A DNA stretch of 41,766 nt from a virus. A program made the translations under genes and the position numbers. Positions 1 through 6,735 of this stretch are shown here, piece after piece (positions within the stretch are counted from its first letter, which is position 1; each line of letters opens with the position of its first letter). The notes beneath the pieces were generated by a model. The model saw only the letters and a list, made by a program, of their open reading frames with translations. It ran no database searches and was not told the origin of the DNA. Where the stretch lies: positions 1 to 41,766 of the IMG/VR virus record IMGVR_UViG_3300031652_000009, one strand, 5' to 3'.

Positions 1-82
1 TTATGTATTTTAAACTATCAATTTGATTTTCTAAACTTTGATTTGCTGCTTTTAGTAATTCAACTTCTAAATCCTTTTTCAT
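1..82 (-). CDS. Small coiled-coil protein, 5' part (3' end cut by window edge)
   Basis: This is the first part of a 48-residue protein whose complete copy lies at 41514-41660. The start codon at 80-82 follows a GAGGTGATTG ribosome site. The protein is charged and heptad-like (MKKDLEVELLKAANQSLENQ at the N-terminus) and probably forms a short coiled coil. Function is not recognised. Confidence 0.6.
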   Translation of the reverse strand, partial: MKKDLEVELLKAANQSLENQIDSLKYI

Positions 83-188
83 AATTTATCAATCACCTCA
101 AATTTTTATTTTTTATTGTAACAATCAGAACATAGTTCATTGTCAATTAGCTCTTTTATGGTTGTCACTACTCGACAACCGCAACCTT
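1..188. repeat. Left copy of the 188-bp end repeat (circular overlap)
   Basis: These bases recur at 41579-41766 with one difference (G at 128, A at 41706). The repeat cuts through two genes that are intact when the ends are joined, so the simplest reading is an assembly overlap of a circular or circularly permuted genome of about 41,578 bp. A true short direct terminal repeat cannot be excluded from sequence alone. Confidence 0.9.
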
Positions 189-228
189 TACAAGTAAAGG
201 TCTTTGATGCTCCACTATTATCTTTCAT
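106..228 (-). CDS. 40-residue zinc-ribbon protein
   Basis: A short reading frame starts at 228 behind an AGGACTGATTAA leader and encodes 40 residues with two CxxC knuckles (CKGCGC and CSDC), the pattern of a treble-clef or zinc-ribbon micro-protein that binds one zinc ion. Such proteins are common in phage early regions as regulators or scaffolds, but no specific function can be read. It follows the 203-residue RyR-domain gene by four bases, in the same operon. In the partial right-end copy the second knuckle reads CFDC because of the base difference at 128/41706, and both forms keep the cysteines. Confidence 0.7.
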   Translation of the reverse strand: MKDNSGASKTFTCKGCGCRVVTTIKELIDNELCSDCYNKK

Positions 229-232
229 TTAA

Positions 233-844
233 TCAGTCCTTTTTAATGTTTTTTTTTAACTCATCCAAAATATCCATTGCATAACTATAACCATCCCAAT
301 TATCTACACCGGCTTCCTGCAATGCTTGAAGTTTTAAAGATTCATTTTCTAAAACTTCTATTTGTTCCATATAATCATTTCTTTGATTTAATAATTCTTT
401 ATTATTTTCTCTTAAAACTTCATTATCACTTTTTAAAATTTCAACTCTTTCTTTTTGAGTTTTAAGACTATCTTTTAATAATTCTTTTTCAGGATCTTCT
501 ATTAACATTAGTTCCCTGACAACTTCATTAAATAAATCATCTTTCATTTGTTGGAAAACGTTTAAATCTTCAAAATTTATTAAACAACTATGAAGCTTTT
601 TTGACCGATCGGTAACTGGTGCATATTTCCAACCATTAAATATTTTTGCTTCTGCCCATGCTGAATGCATTTCTTTGGCGGTTATAGTTGGATTTTCAAT
701 AACTGCATTAACTGTTTTTAACACTTGTGTTTTTCTTTCTGGGTTTAAATCGTTCCAGTTTTCTATTTGCTCTTCATTGTTATATTTTCTGATAACCTGA
801 ATTAAATTAAAAGCTATTTTTCCCATTATTTGTTTTTTATTCAT
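233..844 (-). CDS. RyR-domain protein with C-terminal coiled coil
   Basis: A 203-residue protein. Residues about 55-115 resemble the RyR domain, a small module first described in ryanodine receptors and found in bacterial and phage proteins: MHSAWAEAKIFNGWKYAP, then KKLHSCLINFEDL, matching the family's HxxWxxxK, GWxYG and K-H-P-x-LxPYxxL pattern with the proline replaced by serine. Residues about 120-175 are strongly heptad-like and charged, probably a coiled coil for oligomerisation. The biochemical role of phage RyR proteins is unknown to me, although ligand or nucleotide binding has been proposed for the family. The start is supported by a GGAGATTTAAAAAATT leader. It lies within the minus-strand early operon. 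Confidence 0.6.
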   Translation of the reverse strand: MNKKQIMGKIAFNLIQVIRKYNNEEQIENWNDLNPERKTQVLKTVNAVIENPTITAKEMHSAWAEAKIFNGWKYAPVTDRSKKLHSCLINFEDLNVFQQMKDDLFNEVVRELMLIEDPEKELLKDSLKTQKERVEILKSDNEVLRENNKELLNQRNDYMEQIEVLENESLKLQALQEAGVDNWDGYSYAMDILDELKKNIKKD

Positions 845-871
845 AATTTTTTAAATCTCCTTTTTATTAAT

Positions 872-1063
872 TTATTTATCTGATCGATAATATCCTAAAT
901 TACTATCATAATATTTTGATAAATCATTGCTTATATTATTAAAATTTTCAATTTCAATTACTTCTAAATCCATGATGGAATATTTTCCATCAATTAAATC
1001 TAAAACATCATCAAAATCCATAGTTATCATTATAATTTGTTTTTCTTTTATCACTAAATACAT
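872..1063 (-). CDS. Hypothetical acidic early protein (63 aa)
   Basis: Small acidic protein without recognised family. The start is well supported by AAGGAGCGG eight bases upstream, a leader shared with the genes starting at 3450 (minus) and 12824 (plus). The first part (MYLVIKEKQIIMITMDF) looks like a beta hairpin. It sits in a tight series of small minus-strand genes typical of a phage early region. Confidence 0.6.
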   Translation of the reverse strand: MYLVIKEKQIIMITMDFDDVLDLIDGKYSIMDLEVIEIENFNNISNDLSKYYDSNLGYYRSDK

Positions 1064-1086
1064 GATATCCGCTCCTTTTTATTAAT

Positions 1087-1290
1087 TTATTTACGTTTAA
1101 ATTTTGCTAATTCATCCCTGACACTATTTTTTACTAATTCATATGCCGCTTTTCGTACATCTGTAAATTGACTATCATTTTCAACTTCAATTATAATTTC
1201 TTCAGTAATTTTTACATTTTGAAAATGATTTAAATTTTTAGTAAATGTTATTCCTATTTTTAATTCCTTTATTTTTGGTAAATCTGCCAT
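1087..1290 (-). CDS. Hypothetical early protein (67 aa)
   Basis: A 67-residue protein with alternating hydrophobic residues in the middle (KIGITFTKNLNHFQNVKI, then EEIIIEVENDS), suggesting a small beta sheet followed by a C-terminal amphipathic helix rich in lysine. The upstream gene ends on the base next to its start region (1291), so the two are translationally close. No family recognised. Confidence 0.6.
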   Translation of the reverse strand: MADLPKIKELKIGITFTKNLNHFQNVKITEEIIIEVENDSQFTDVRKAAYELVKNSVRDELAKFKRK

Positions 1291-1542
1291 TTAATCAGTC
1301 CTTTTGTCAAAGCTTTTTTTTAATAAATCTAATTTTTGAATTCTTTTAAATTCAAATCTTCCAAATTGTGTCTTAAAAATTATATTTTTATAGTTTAAAC
1401 TAATAACTTTTATATCGTCTATATCAATACTAAAATCTAATCCATTAGCATTTATCATCAAAGTTCCTAAACTTATTTGATGATAAAATATTTCATTAAG
1501 TGGGTTCTTTTTTAAGAATATTTCAATTACTCGTTTTTCCAT
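1291..1542 (-). CDS. Hypothetical early protein (83 aa)
   Basis: An 83-residue protein, mostly beta-strand-like, with a basic C-terminus. A GGAGAATTAAAAAAATT leader precedes the start. It abuts the 67-residue gene downstream without a gap. No recognised domain. Confidence 0.6.
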   Translation of the reverse strand: MEKRVIEIFLKKNPLNEIFYHQISLGTLMINANGLDFSIDIDDIKVISLNYKNIIFKTQFGRFEFKRIQKLDLLKKSFDKRTD

Positions 1543-1569
1543 AATTTTTTTAATTCTCCTTTTTAAATT

Positions 1570-1743
1570 TCAATTTTTTTTACCTTCCCTTTTTATTGTA
1601 ATTTTGTACCATATTTTTTTATCCTGATCGTAAAATTTACTTTCAATACTACAATTATTCTCTACTATATCAAGACGTAATAATTTTTTTATAATTATTT
1701 GATCTTGATTTTCATAAGTAATTGCTATTGTTTTATCATTCAT
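1570..1743 (-). CDS. Hypothetical early protein (57 aa)
   Basis: A 57-residue frame from ATG at 1743 to TGA at 1570, preceded by AAGGAGAATTAAAAATT, a leader nearly identical to those of neighbouring genes, which is good evidence that it is expressed. The product (starts MNDKTIAITYENQDQIIIKK) is basic and contains one Cys and one Trp. No family recognised. Confidence 0.55.
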   Translation of the reverse strand: MNDKTIAITYENQDQIIIKKLLRLDIVENNCSIESKFYDQDKKIWYKITIKREGKKN

Positions 1744-1748
1744 AATTT

Positions 1749-1919
1749 TTAATTCTCCTTTTCTGGTAATTTAGTATTATTAATACTTTGTATAAGTCTT
1801 AAAGAATACTTTATAATTTCATCTTCCAAATCACCTGATATTTTTAAATTTTTAAATATTTTTTTAACTTTCATTAATTCATATTCCGTAATATCAGATA
1901 TTTTAATAGTTTTAGCCAT
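1749..1919 (-). CDS. Hypothetical early protein (56 aa)
   Basis: A 56-residue mostly helical protein (MAKTIKISDITEYELMKVKK at the start) preceded by AAGGATTGATTAA. Its last codons contain the ribosome site of the next gene (1570-1743), so the two are coupled. Resembles a small helical DNA- or protein-binding module only in general composition; no family recognised. Confidence 0.55.
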   Translation of the reverse strand: MAKTIKISDITEYELMKVKKIFKNLKISGDLEDEIIKYSLRLIQSINNTKLPEKEN

Positions 1920-1933
1920 TTAATCAATCCTTT

Positions 1934-2164
1934 TTAAATTTCAATTTTGTTATATTCACTTATTTCAAAATCAATATTAAATCTATATTGTTGACCGATT
2001 TTGAAATTTTTATATTTTCCGGTGCGGTCTGCAATCTCAAAACTTCCAAAACTACCAAATAAAAAAGTATAAAATGGTAAAAATCTATTTGTTGATCCAT
2101 GTTCTTTCATTTCAATTTTTACTAACATAGCAGTTGCAAAATTTTCATTGTATTTTATATCCAT
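1934..2164 (-). CDS. Hypothetical early protein (76 aa)
   Basis: A 76-residue protein with regularly spaced aromatic residues and glycine-flanked strands (FLPFYTFLFGSFGSFEIADR), probably a compact all-beta, OB-like fold. Start preceded by AAGGATTGATTAA. It has four bases between it and the upstream gene. Function unknown. Confidence 0.55.
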   Translation of the reverse strand: MDIKYNENFATAMLVKIEMKEHGSTNRFLPFYTFLFGSFGSFEIADRTGKYKNFKIGQQYRFNIDFEISEYNKIEI

Positions 2165-2168
2165 TTAA

Positions 2169-2351
2169 TCAATCCTTTTTAAATAATACTGTATTTCGTT
2201 CAATTTTACGGTAACTTACATTCCAAAAACTGTTTTTACTTCTTAATTTTTTAACTTCTGTTTGTACTTCTTGCGGCTCATCGGTTAGCATTAATTTAAT
2301 TTGACGATATGCTCCGGGTCTCCATTTATAAACTTCCCATTTTTGTAACAT
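2169..2351 (-). CDS. Hypothetical small basic protein (60 aa)
   Basis: A 60-residue basic protein (MLQKWEVYKWRPGAYRQIKL) with a strong GGAGGTGG ribosome site, the best in this part of the operon. The 79 bases upstream are non-coding and may hold a processing site or weak promoter. Basic and aromatic content suggests nucleic-acid binding, but no family is recognised. Confidence 0.55.
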   Translation of the reverse strand: MLQKWEVYKWRPGAYRQIKLMLTDEPQEVQTEVKKLRSKNSFWNVSYRKIERNTVLFKKD

Positions 2352-2430
2352 TCAAGTCCACCTCCACGAGTTATATATTTATATTTAATATTTTATATAT
2401 CCCTATCATGTAGATCCTCTACTAGTTTTT

Positions 2431-2640
2431 TTAATAAAGTGAATCAATCAATTTACTTATTTCATTTTCTTTATCCTCTAAATATTTATCAGAAATAGTT
2501 AAATCTAACCATTCTTTATCTAATTCATTCCTTAATTTTCTAATTTTAGATCTAATCTCTTTTTCTTTATTTTCAGATACTTTTATAGTCTTTTTTTGTT
2601 TTCCTGCATAATGAAATCTTTTGAAATTTTCACCAGTCAT
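2431..2640 (-). CDS. Hypothetical basic helical protein (69 aa)
   Basis: A 69-residue charged protein, basic in its N-terminal half with a helical, coiled-coil-like C-terminal half (KEIRSKIRKLRNELDKEW). Leader GGAGTTGATTAA. Last gene before the 254-residue gene in this operon's promoter-proximal part. No family recognised. Confidence 0.55.
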   Translation of the reverse strand: MTGENFKRFHYAGKQKKTIKVSENKEKEIRSKIRKLRNELDKEWLDLTISDKYLEDKENEISKLIDSLY

Positions 2641-2685
2641 TTAATCAACTCCATTCAAAGTATAAATTTTAAAGTATAGATTGTG

Positions 2686-3450
2686 CTATTTAGCACAATC
2701 TATAGCAATATTTACATGTTTATCAATATATCTTGCCATATCATACATAAAAGAAGATTTACTAGTACAGATTACATTGTTATTTAATAAATTAATAAAT
2801 AATTGATGGTTATGGTTATTACTTTTAAAAGTAATATAAATTCTTTTATTTTTCCAGTTTTTAAAACCAATTCTAGGTCTTTCATTTGTGATTATTTCAA
2901 ATATATTCATAAGTCTGTGAATAAAATCTCCTTGGGTTTTTAATTTTTGTTTTTCTATAATATTTTTTTTTCTGACATTATCGTCGATTCTTATAAATTC
3001 ATAAAGTCTTTTAAGTACTAAACTAAAAGTGACTTGATAATTACAATCAGTATTTTCAGCTAATAATTTTTTTGTTTTTTTGTGTGCTAAAGTCATTAAT
3101 GCTTGTCTAGTTAAACCATGGCCTTGTCTTACAAATTTTTTTCTTTCAGCAAATAATTTTTTCAAAACTTCTGTGTATTGATTTTCCATTTTAGTTAATT
3201 CTTCTTTAATGGAAAATAATACTTTTAATAATGCACCTTCTTTATAAAATCTCATATTTTCATTTTTATATTTATTTCCGTTTGAAATATCCATTGAATA
3301 TTTTGGATATTCAATTACAAAATTTTCATCAATTAATTCACTGGACTTAGAACAAGTTTTAAGATATATTCTATACGCTATACAAGCAGTATCCATAATT
3401 TCATTTATCATACTTTCTTTGTTATTAATATTAATCATTTTTAATTCCAT
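2686..3450 (-). CDS. Hypothetical early protein (254 aa), first gene after promoter P1
   Basis: A 254-residue basic protein of unknown function. The N-terminal half is helical; the middle has a conserved-looking stretch (RQGHGLTRQALMTLAHKKTK) and the C-terminal part is strand-rich (KRIYITFKSNNHNHQLFINL). The start codon follows AAAGGAGCGGATCAC, the same leader as the plus-strand gene at 12824, and lies about 45 bases downstream of a consensus promoter. It is therefore the first gene of the early transcript running toward position 1. No catalytic motif is evident. A DNA-binding or host-takeover role would be guesswork. Confidence 0.65.
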   Translation of the reverse strand: MELKMININNKESMINEIMDTACIAYRIYLKTCSKSSELIDENFVIEYPKYSMDISNGNKYKNENMRFYKEGALLKVLFSIKEELTKMENQYTEVLKKLFAERKKFVRQGHGLTRQALMTLAHKKTKKLLAENTDCNYQVTFSLVLKRLYEFIRIDDNVRKKNIIEKQKLKTQGDFIHRLMNIFEIITNERPRIGFKNWKNKRIYITFKSNNHNHQLFINLLNNNVICTSKSSFMYDMARYIDKHVNIAIDCAK

Positions 3451-3494
3451 GTGATCCGCTCCTTTAAAATTTAATTAATTTATCTGATAAGTAT

Positions 3495-3523
3495 AGTATA
3501 TTATAATTACTTACACCTGTCAA
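3495..3523 (-). promoter_or_regulatory. Promoter P1 (minus strand, early operon)
   Basis: TTGACA (3523-3518), 17-base spacer, TATACT (3500-3495) on the minus strand, upstream of the 254-residue gene. The -35 region and first half of the spacer (TTATTGACAGGTGTAAG) are identical to promoter P3 at 12759, and the gene leaders also match, so the two control regions are duplicates. Confidence 0.8.
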
Positions 3524-3556
3524 TAAGTTTTATTAAATTTTACAGTTACAAAAATA

Positions 3557-6283
3557 TTACAAATGTAAATTTGCAGGTAGTGTGATTGGTGGTTTCCAAT
3601 TGCAATTATATTTAATATCACCTAAATCATTTATTGTATAAATAGTAGCTTTATCGATTAATTCAATATAATTATGATATGGTTTACATACTGTATTCCA
3701 AGTATCTATAAAATTTGAATGATTAATAAAGATATATTTTCGATTGAATGCTAAAGTTTTTAAATTCCAACATTCAAAAGTACCAGCATCTTTTAACTTT
3801 TTTAAAAACGGTTTAATAATTTCCCAACCTTTTTTTATAGTACCGGTTTTTTTATCATATAGATCCAAATCAAAAATGATATAAGGATCTTCTTGATTGG
3901 ACTTATTATTTTCAATAGAAAATCCGGTACAATACGTAGAAGTAAGTATATCGGTCATGGTATATTGGATCAGCGGTTTTATAGCTTCTTGATTTACAAA
4001 AGAATTAATTTTATTATTTCCTTTGTAACCTACCATGCCAATAGTTTTAGAATTAAATAATTTATGTAATTCTCTTTTGGTCTTTCTTTTTATTTTGATA
4101 TTATCTGCATCATCTTTTATTAATTTTTCCTCATAAAAAAGATGATTTATTTTATTTTGAGAATTATATGTAAAATTTAAAATTTGATCCTTAACTATTT
4201 CAGCATATTTGTAATATGTTGCATAATCGGCATCTAATTCATTATCAGTAAAATATAAAATTTCAGATTTATCATTTACTAAGATTGATAAAATTTCTGG
4301 CTTTTTAGTGTTTTTAATTAATAATTGACCTTTTTTTTCAGTGGTTAAATACCACTTATTATTAACTATTTCAGGAGCAAACCATCTTTTATCAAAGTAT
4401 ATTGGCTTTTTTTCAATGTCTTTTTCCTGTATTAAATTAATAGCATTTTCTAAATTAATACTGAGCTTTTCATTTTTATTTATAAATTGTTTAATTTTTA
4501 AATTAAACATTCCTTTTTTCTTATACTTATTGCCTGTTTGAGCAATATAATTATTTACATCATTTTGTATGATTTTAGACATCTTTGTTTCATCTAATAT
4601 AAAATAACCGTCAGGTTCTATAATGGGTATAGAATCAATCATTTTGCGTAAAATAATTCCGTCTGTATTTATATTAATTAATTTACAACTATCTTTGAAT
4701 TTATAGCATAAATTTAACAATAAGCTTTGACCTTTTAAGCAGATAAATCGGCCTAAAGGTTTACAAGAAATAGGAATATCAAAATTAGAATTAATCAATC
4801 CGAAAGCTGTATTTAAAATTAGTTTTATACCTACTTGAATTTTTTCCAGACCTTCAATTTGTTTTTCTCTTTCTTCATATACTGCAATGTCAGCACCATC
4901 ATTTCCACCAACTTCTATTATTTCTAATTGGAATTCATTTTCTTTTTTAAGTTCTGTTATTTTATCCCCTATTTTAAATTTCAGATTATATATGGCTTCA
5001 TACAAAGGGATATTTATAATATCTTCAAATAATTCTCTATACTGCAAAATAATACTTGGGTATTGAGATTTATAATCTAAATGCAACATATTAGTATTTA
5101 AATGATTTGGAATAGCTCCATGCAAACCACCTAAACCAAATTTGATCCAAATATCATTATATTCATTTCTAATATAAATCTCGTCAAAACTATTAATCGC
5201 AGTTGTTACGAAATTATTTTCAAATATATTTTTATCATCATCAAGGTATTTTGTTTGATAAAAAGAACAATACTGTTCTTTTAATTCTCTATCATTTAGT
5301 ACTTGTTGATTTTTATTTACAAAATCAACAAAATTATTAAATTTAGCATCTGGACTATTAATATAATCTGTATAATTTATATTTTTTATTTTATTTTTAT
5401 CACGATCAGGCACTTTCAAAATTTCACAAATTAGATTTGTGTTGTTTTCTGAATATAATGCATCTTCAGATATTTCAAAATCTGGATTTATTTCTTTTAC
5501 TGCTTGATATGCGTACCATCTTTTTAAAATATCACCTTTAGGCTTTTTTAAAAATTGTTTTTCAAGTGACAATACATCATTTATTCCATACTTTTTAAAA
5601 TCATTATATAAATTATCTTTTTTTATATCAGCTATTGATTTATATTTTCCAAGATCGAATTTTACATTATATCCCTCATCAATTAATTGAAGGTTTTTTA
5701 ATGATATCGTTGGAACGATTGATTTATCTTGTCTGATACTAAAATAATAATTTATTTTTGGTATTGATAACCAATTCATGGTTTTGAATACCTTACTTTG
5801 ACCCATTAATTCAGGAAATTCATTTAAAAAATTAGACTCTGTAATATTACCTGAAAATGCATCAATGGATCTTTGAAATAATTCTTTTGATGATATGGTT
5901 TTATCATTTTCTTTAAATTTAAAATAATGATCGCACCAAAAAGAACGATTCAATCTAAAATAATTTAATCTGTTATAAATGATATAGTCTGATACTTTTC
6001 TAAGATTGTAATTAATATCAGGTGTACCTTTTTCAACAAATTTACATAGACAATTTATGATTATAGGATCGTAATCAATCCCATAAAAATATATATGACG
6101 TGTAAAACCCTTAAATAATTCATATAAGTTATAAAACCCTTTGTCATTTTCAATTTCGATAACTGCAACCTCAGATTTTTCATTTTTTATTTGTAATGAA
6201 AAATAATCGTAAAGAACTTCAGTATCTGCAATTAAATATCTTAATTCCAGTTCATTAAAATCTTTTATTTTTAATTCATTCAT
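3557..6283 (-). CDS. Family B DNA polymerase with 3'-5' exonuclease domain
   Basis: A 908-residue replicative DNA polymerase. Exonuclease motifs: Exo I ADTE (D20, E22), Exo II around YGIDYD (65-72), Exo III YGINDV (232-237). Polymerase motifs: GLGGLHG (about 383-389), motif A DYKSQYPSI (403-411), motif B KLILNTAFGL (487-496) and motif C NTDGI (539-543), in which the first acidic residue of the usual DTD is asparagine while the second, the metal ligand, is kept. Motifs A to C are closely packed, and about 360 residues follow motif C with no domain I recognise, longer than usual. The start ATG overlaps the stop of the upstream small membrane protein (ATGA). Together with the P4-type primase-helicase it should form the phage replisome. 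No terminal-protein gene or inverted genome ends are visible, so protein priming is not indicated. Confidence 0.88.
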   Translation of the reverse strand: MNELKIKDFNELELRYLIADTEVLYDYFSLQIKNEKSEVAVIEIENDKGFYNLYELFKGFTRHIYFYGIDYDPIIINCLCKFVEKGTPDINYNLRKVSDYIIYNRLNYFRLNRSFWCDHYFKFKENDKTISSKELFQRSIDAFSGNITESNFLNEFPELMGQSKVFKTMNWLSIPKINYYFSIRQDKSIVPTISLKNLQLIDEGYNVKFDLGKYKSIADIKKDNLYNDFKKYGINDVLSLEKQFLKKPKGDILKRWYAYQAVKEINPDFEISEDALYSENNTNLICEILKVPDRDKNKIKNINYTDYINSPDAKFNNFVDFVNKNQQVLNDRELKEQYCSFYQTKYLDDDKNIFENNFVTTAINSFDEIYIRNEYNDIWIKFGLGGLHGAIPNHLNTNMLHLDYKSQYPSIILQYRELFEDIINIPLYEAIYNLKFKIGDKITELKKENEFQLEIIEVGGNDGADIAVYEEREKQIEGLEKIQVGIKLILNTAFGLINSNFDIPISCKPLGRFICLKGQSLLLNLCYKFKDSCKLININTDGIILRKMIDSIPIIEPDGYFILDETKMSKIIQNDVNNYIAQTGNKYKKKGMFNLKIKQFINKNEKLSINLENAINLIQEKDIEKKPIYFDKRWFAPEIVNNKWYLTTEKKGQLLIKNTKKPEILSILVNDKSEILYFTDNELDADYATYYKYAEIVKDQILNFTYNSQNKINHLFYEEKLIKDDADNIKIKRKTKRELHKLFNSKTIGMVGYKGNNKINSFVNQEAIKPLIQYTMTDILTSTYCTGFSIENNKSNQEDPYIIFDLDLYDKKTGTIKKGWEIIKPFLKKLKDAGTFECWNLKTLAFNRKYIFINHSNFIDTWNTVCKPYHNYIELIDKATIYTINDLGDIKYNCNWKPPITLPANLHL

Positions 6284-6450
6284 TTTCTTATCATTCTCCT
6301 TGAAATTATTGCAATAGTGCCAATCACTATTGTAAATATATTTTGAGTATCAAATTTATGATTCCAAAAATTAAATATCAATATTACTATGTTTCCTAAA
6401 TATACTATCCAAAATATGAATAAAATAGTTTTTCTTTCAATATCAGCCAT
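6280..6450 (-). CDS. Small two-helix membrane protein (56 aa)
   Basis: A 56-residue protein with two predicted membrane helices (about ILFIFWIVYLGNIVILIF and FTIVIGTIAII) and a basic tail. ATG at 6450 follows AAAGGAGTGTAACGC. Its stop overlaps the polymerase start (ATGA), so the two are translationally coupled. Possible roles include anchoring the replisome at the membrane, but this is inference from position only. Confidence 0.6.
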   Translation of the reverse strand: MADIERKTILFIFWIVYLGNIVILIFNFWNHKFDTQNIFTIVIGTIAIISRRMIRK

Positions 6451-6465
6451 GCGTTACACTCCTTT

Positions 6466-6502
6466 AAATAAAAAGAAGAGGTATACCCTCTTCTTTTTAT
6501 TT
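6466..6502 (-). terminator. Hairpin terminator after the 53-residue zinc-ribbon gene
   Basis: A perfect 16-bp inverted repeat (6466-6481 with 6487-6502) with a five-base loop. On the minus strand the descending arm ends in CTTTTTATTT. It overlaps the stop codon of the gene at 6497-6658 and lies just before the leader of the next gene, so it probably attenuates transcription from P2 or from the primase operon into the polymerase gene. Confidence 0.65.
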
Positions 6503-6658
6503 TTCCGATTCTTCCCAAGTATATCCACATTGTAAGCACCTATAATAAAATATGCCTTTAATCTTTTTAAAACTGGTTTTTTCATGTGGACAATTTTCTT
6601 GTTTTTCATTTCTTAAAAAAGTATCGGTTGTACCAAATAATTTTTTAAAAAATCCCAT
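6497..6658 (-). CDS. Small zinc-ribbon protein (53 aa)
   Basis: A 53-residue frame starting at 6658 after AAAGGAGCTGATACAT. It has an N-terminal amphipathic helix (MGFFKKLFGT) and a zinc-ribbon pattern CPHE...CLQCGYTWEE (C23, H25, C41, C44). The gene has its own consensus promoter (P2) and a terminator, so it is a single-gene unit set between primase and polymerase. The ribbon resembles those of small adaptor proteins; function unknown. Confidence 0.7.
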   Translation of the reverse strand: MGFFKKLFGTTDTFLRNEKQENCPHEKTSFKKIKGIFYYRCLQCGYTWEESEK

Positions 6659-6700
6659 ATGTATCAGCTCCTTTTTTTTTAATTATTTGAAACTAATTAC

Positions 6701-6729
6701 ATTATATAATAACCACTTATTACTGTCAA
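6701..6729 (-). promoter_or_regulatory. Promoter P2 (minus strand)
   Basis: TTGACA (6729-6724), 17-base spacer, TATAAT (6706-6701) on the minus strand, starting seven bases after the primase stop. It shares TTATTGACA, a TAAGT element and TATAATGTAAT with the promoter at 9709-9737, so the same sigma factor and possibly the same regulator act on both. Confidence 0.8.
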
Positions 6730-6735
6730 TAACTT

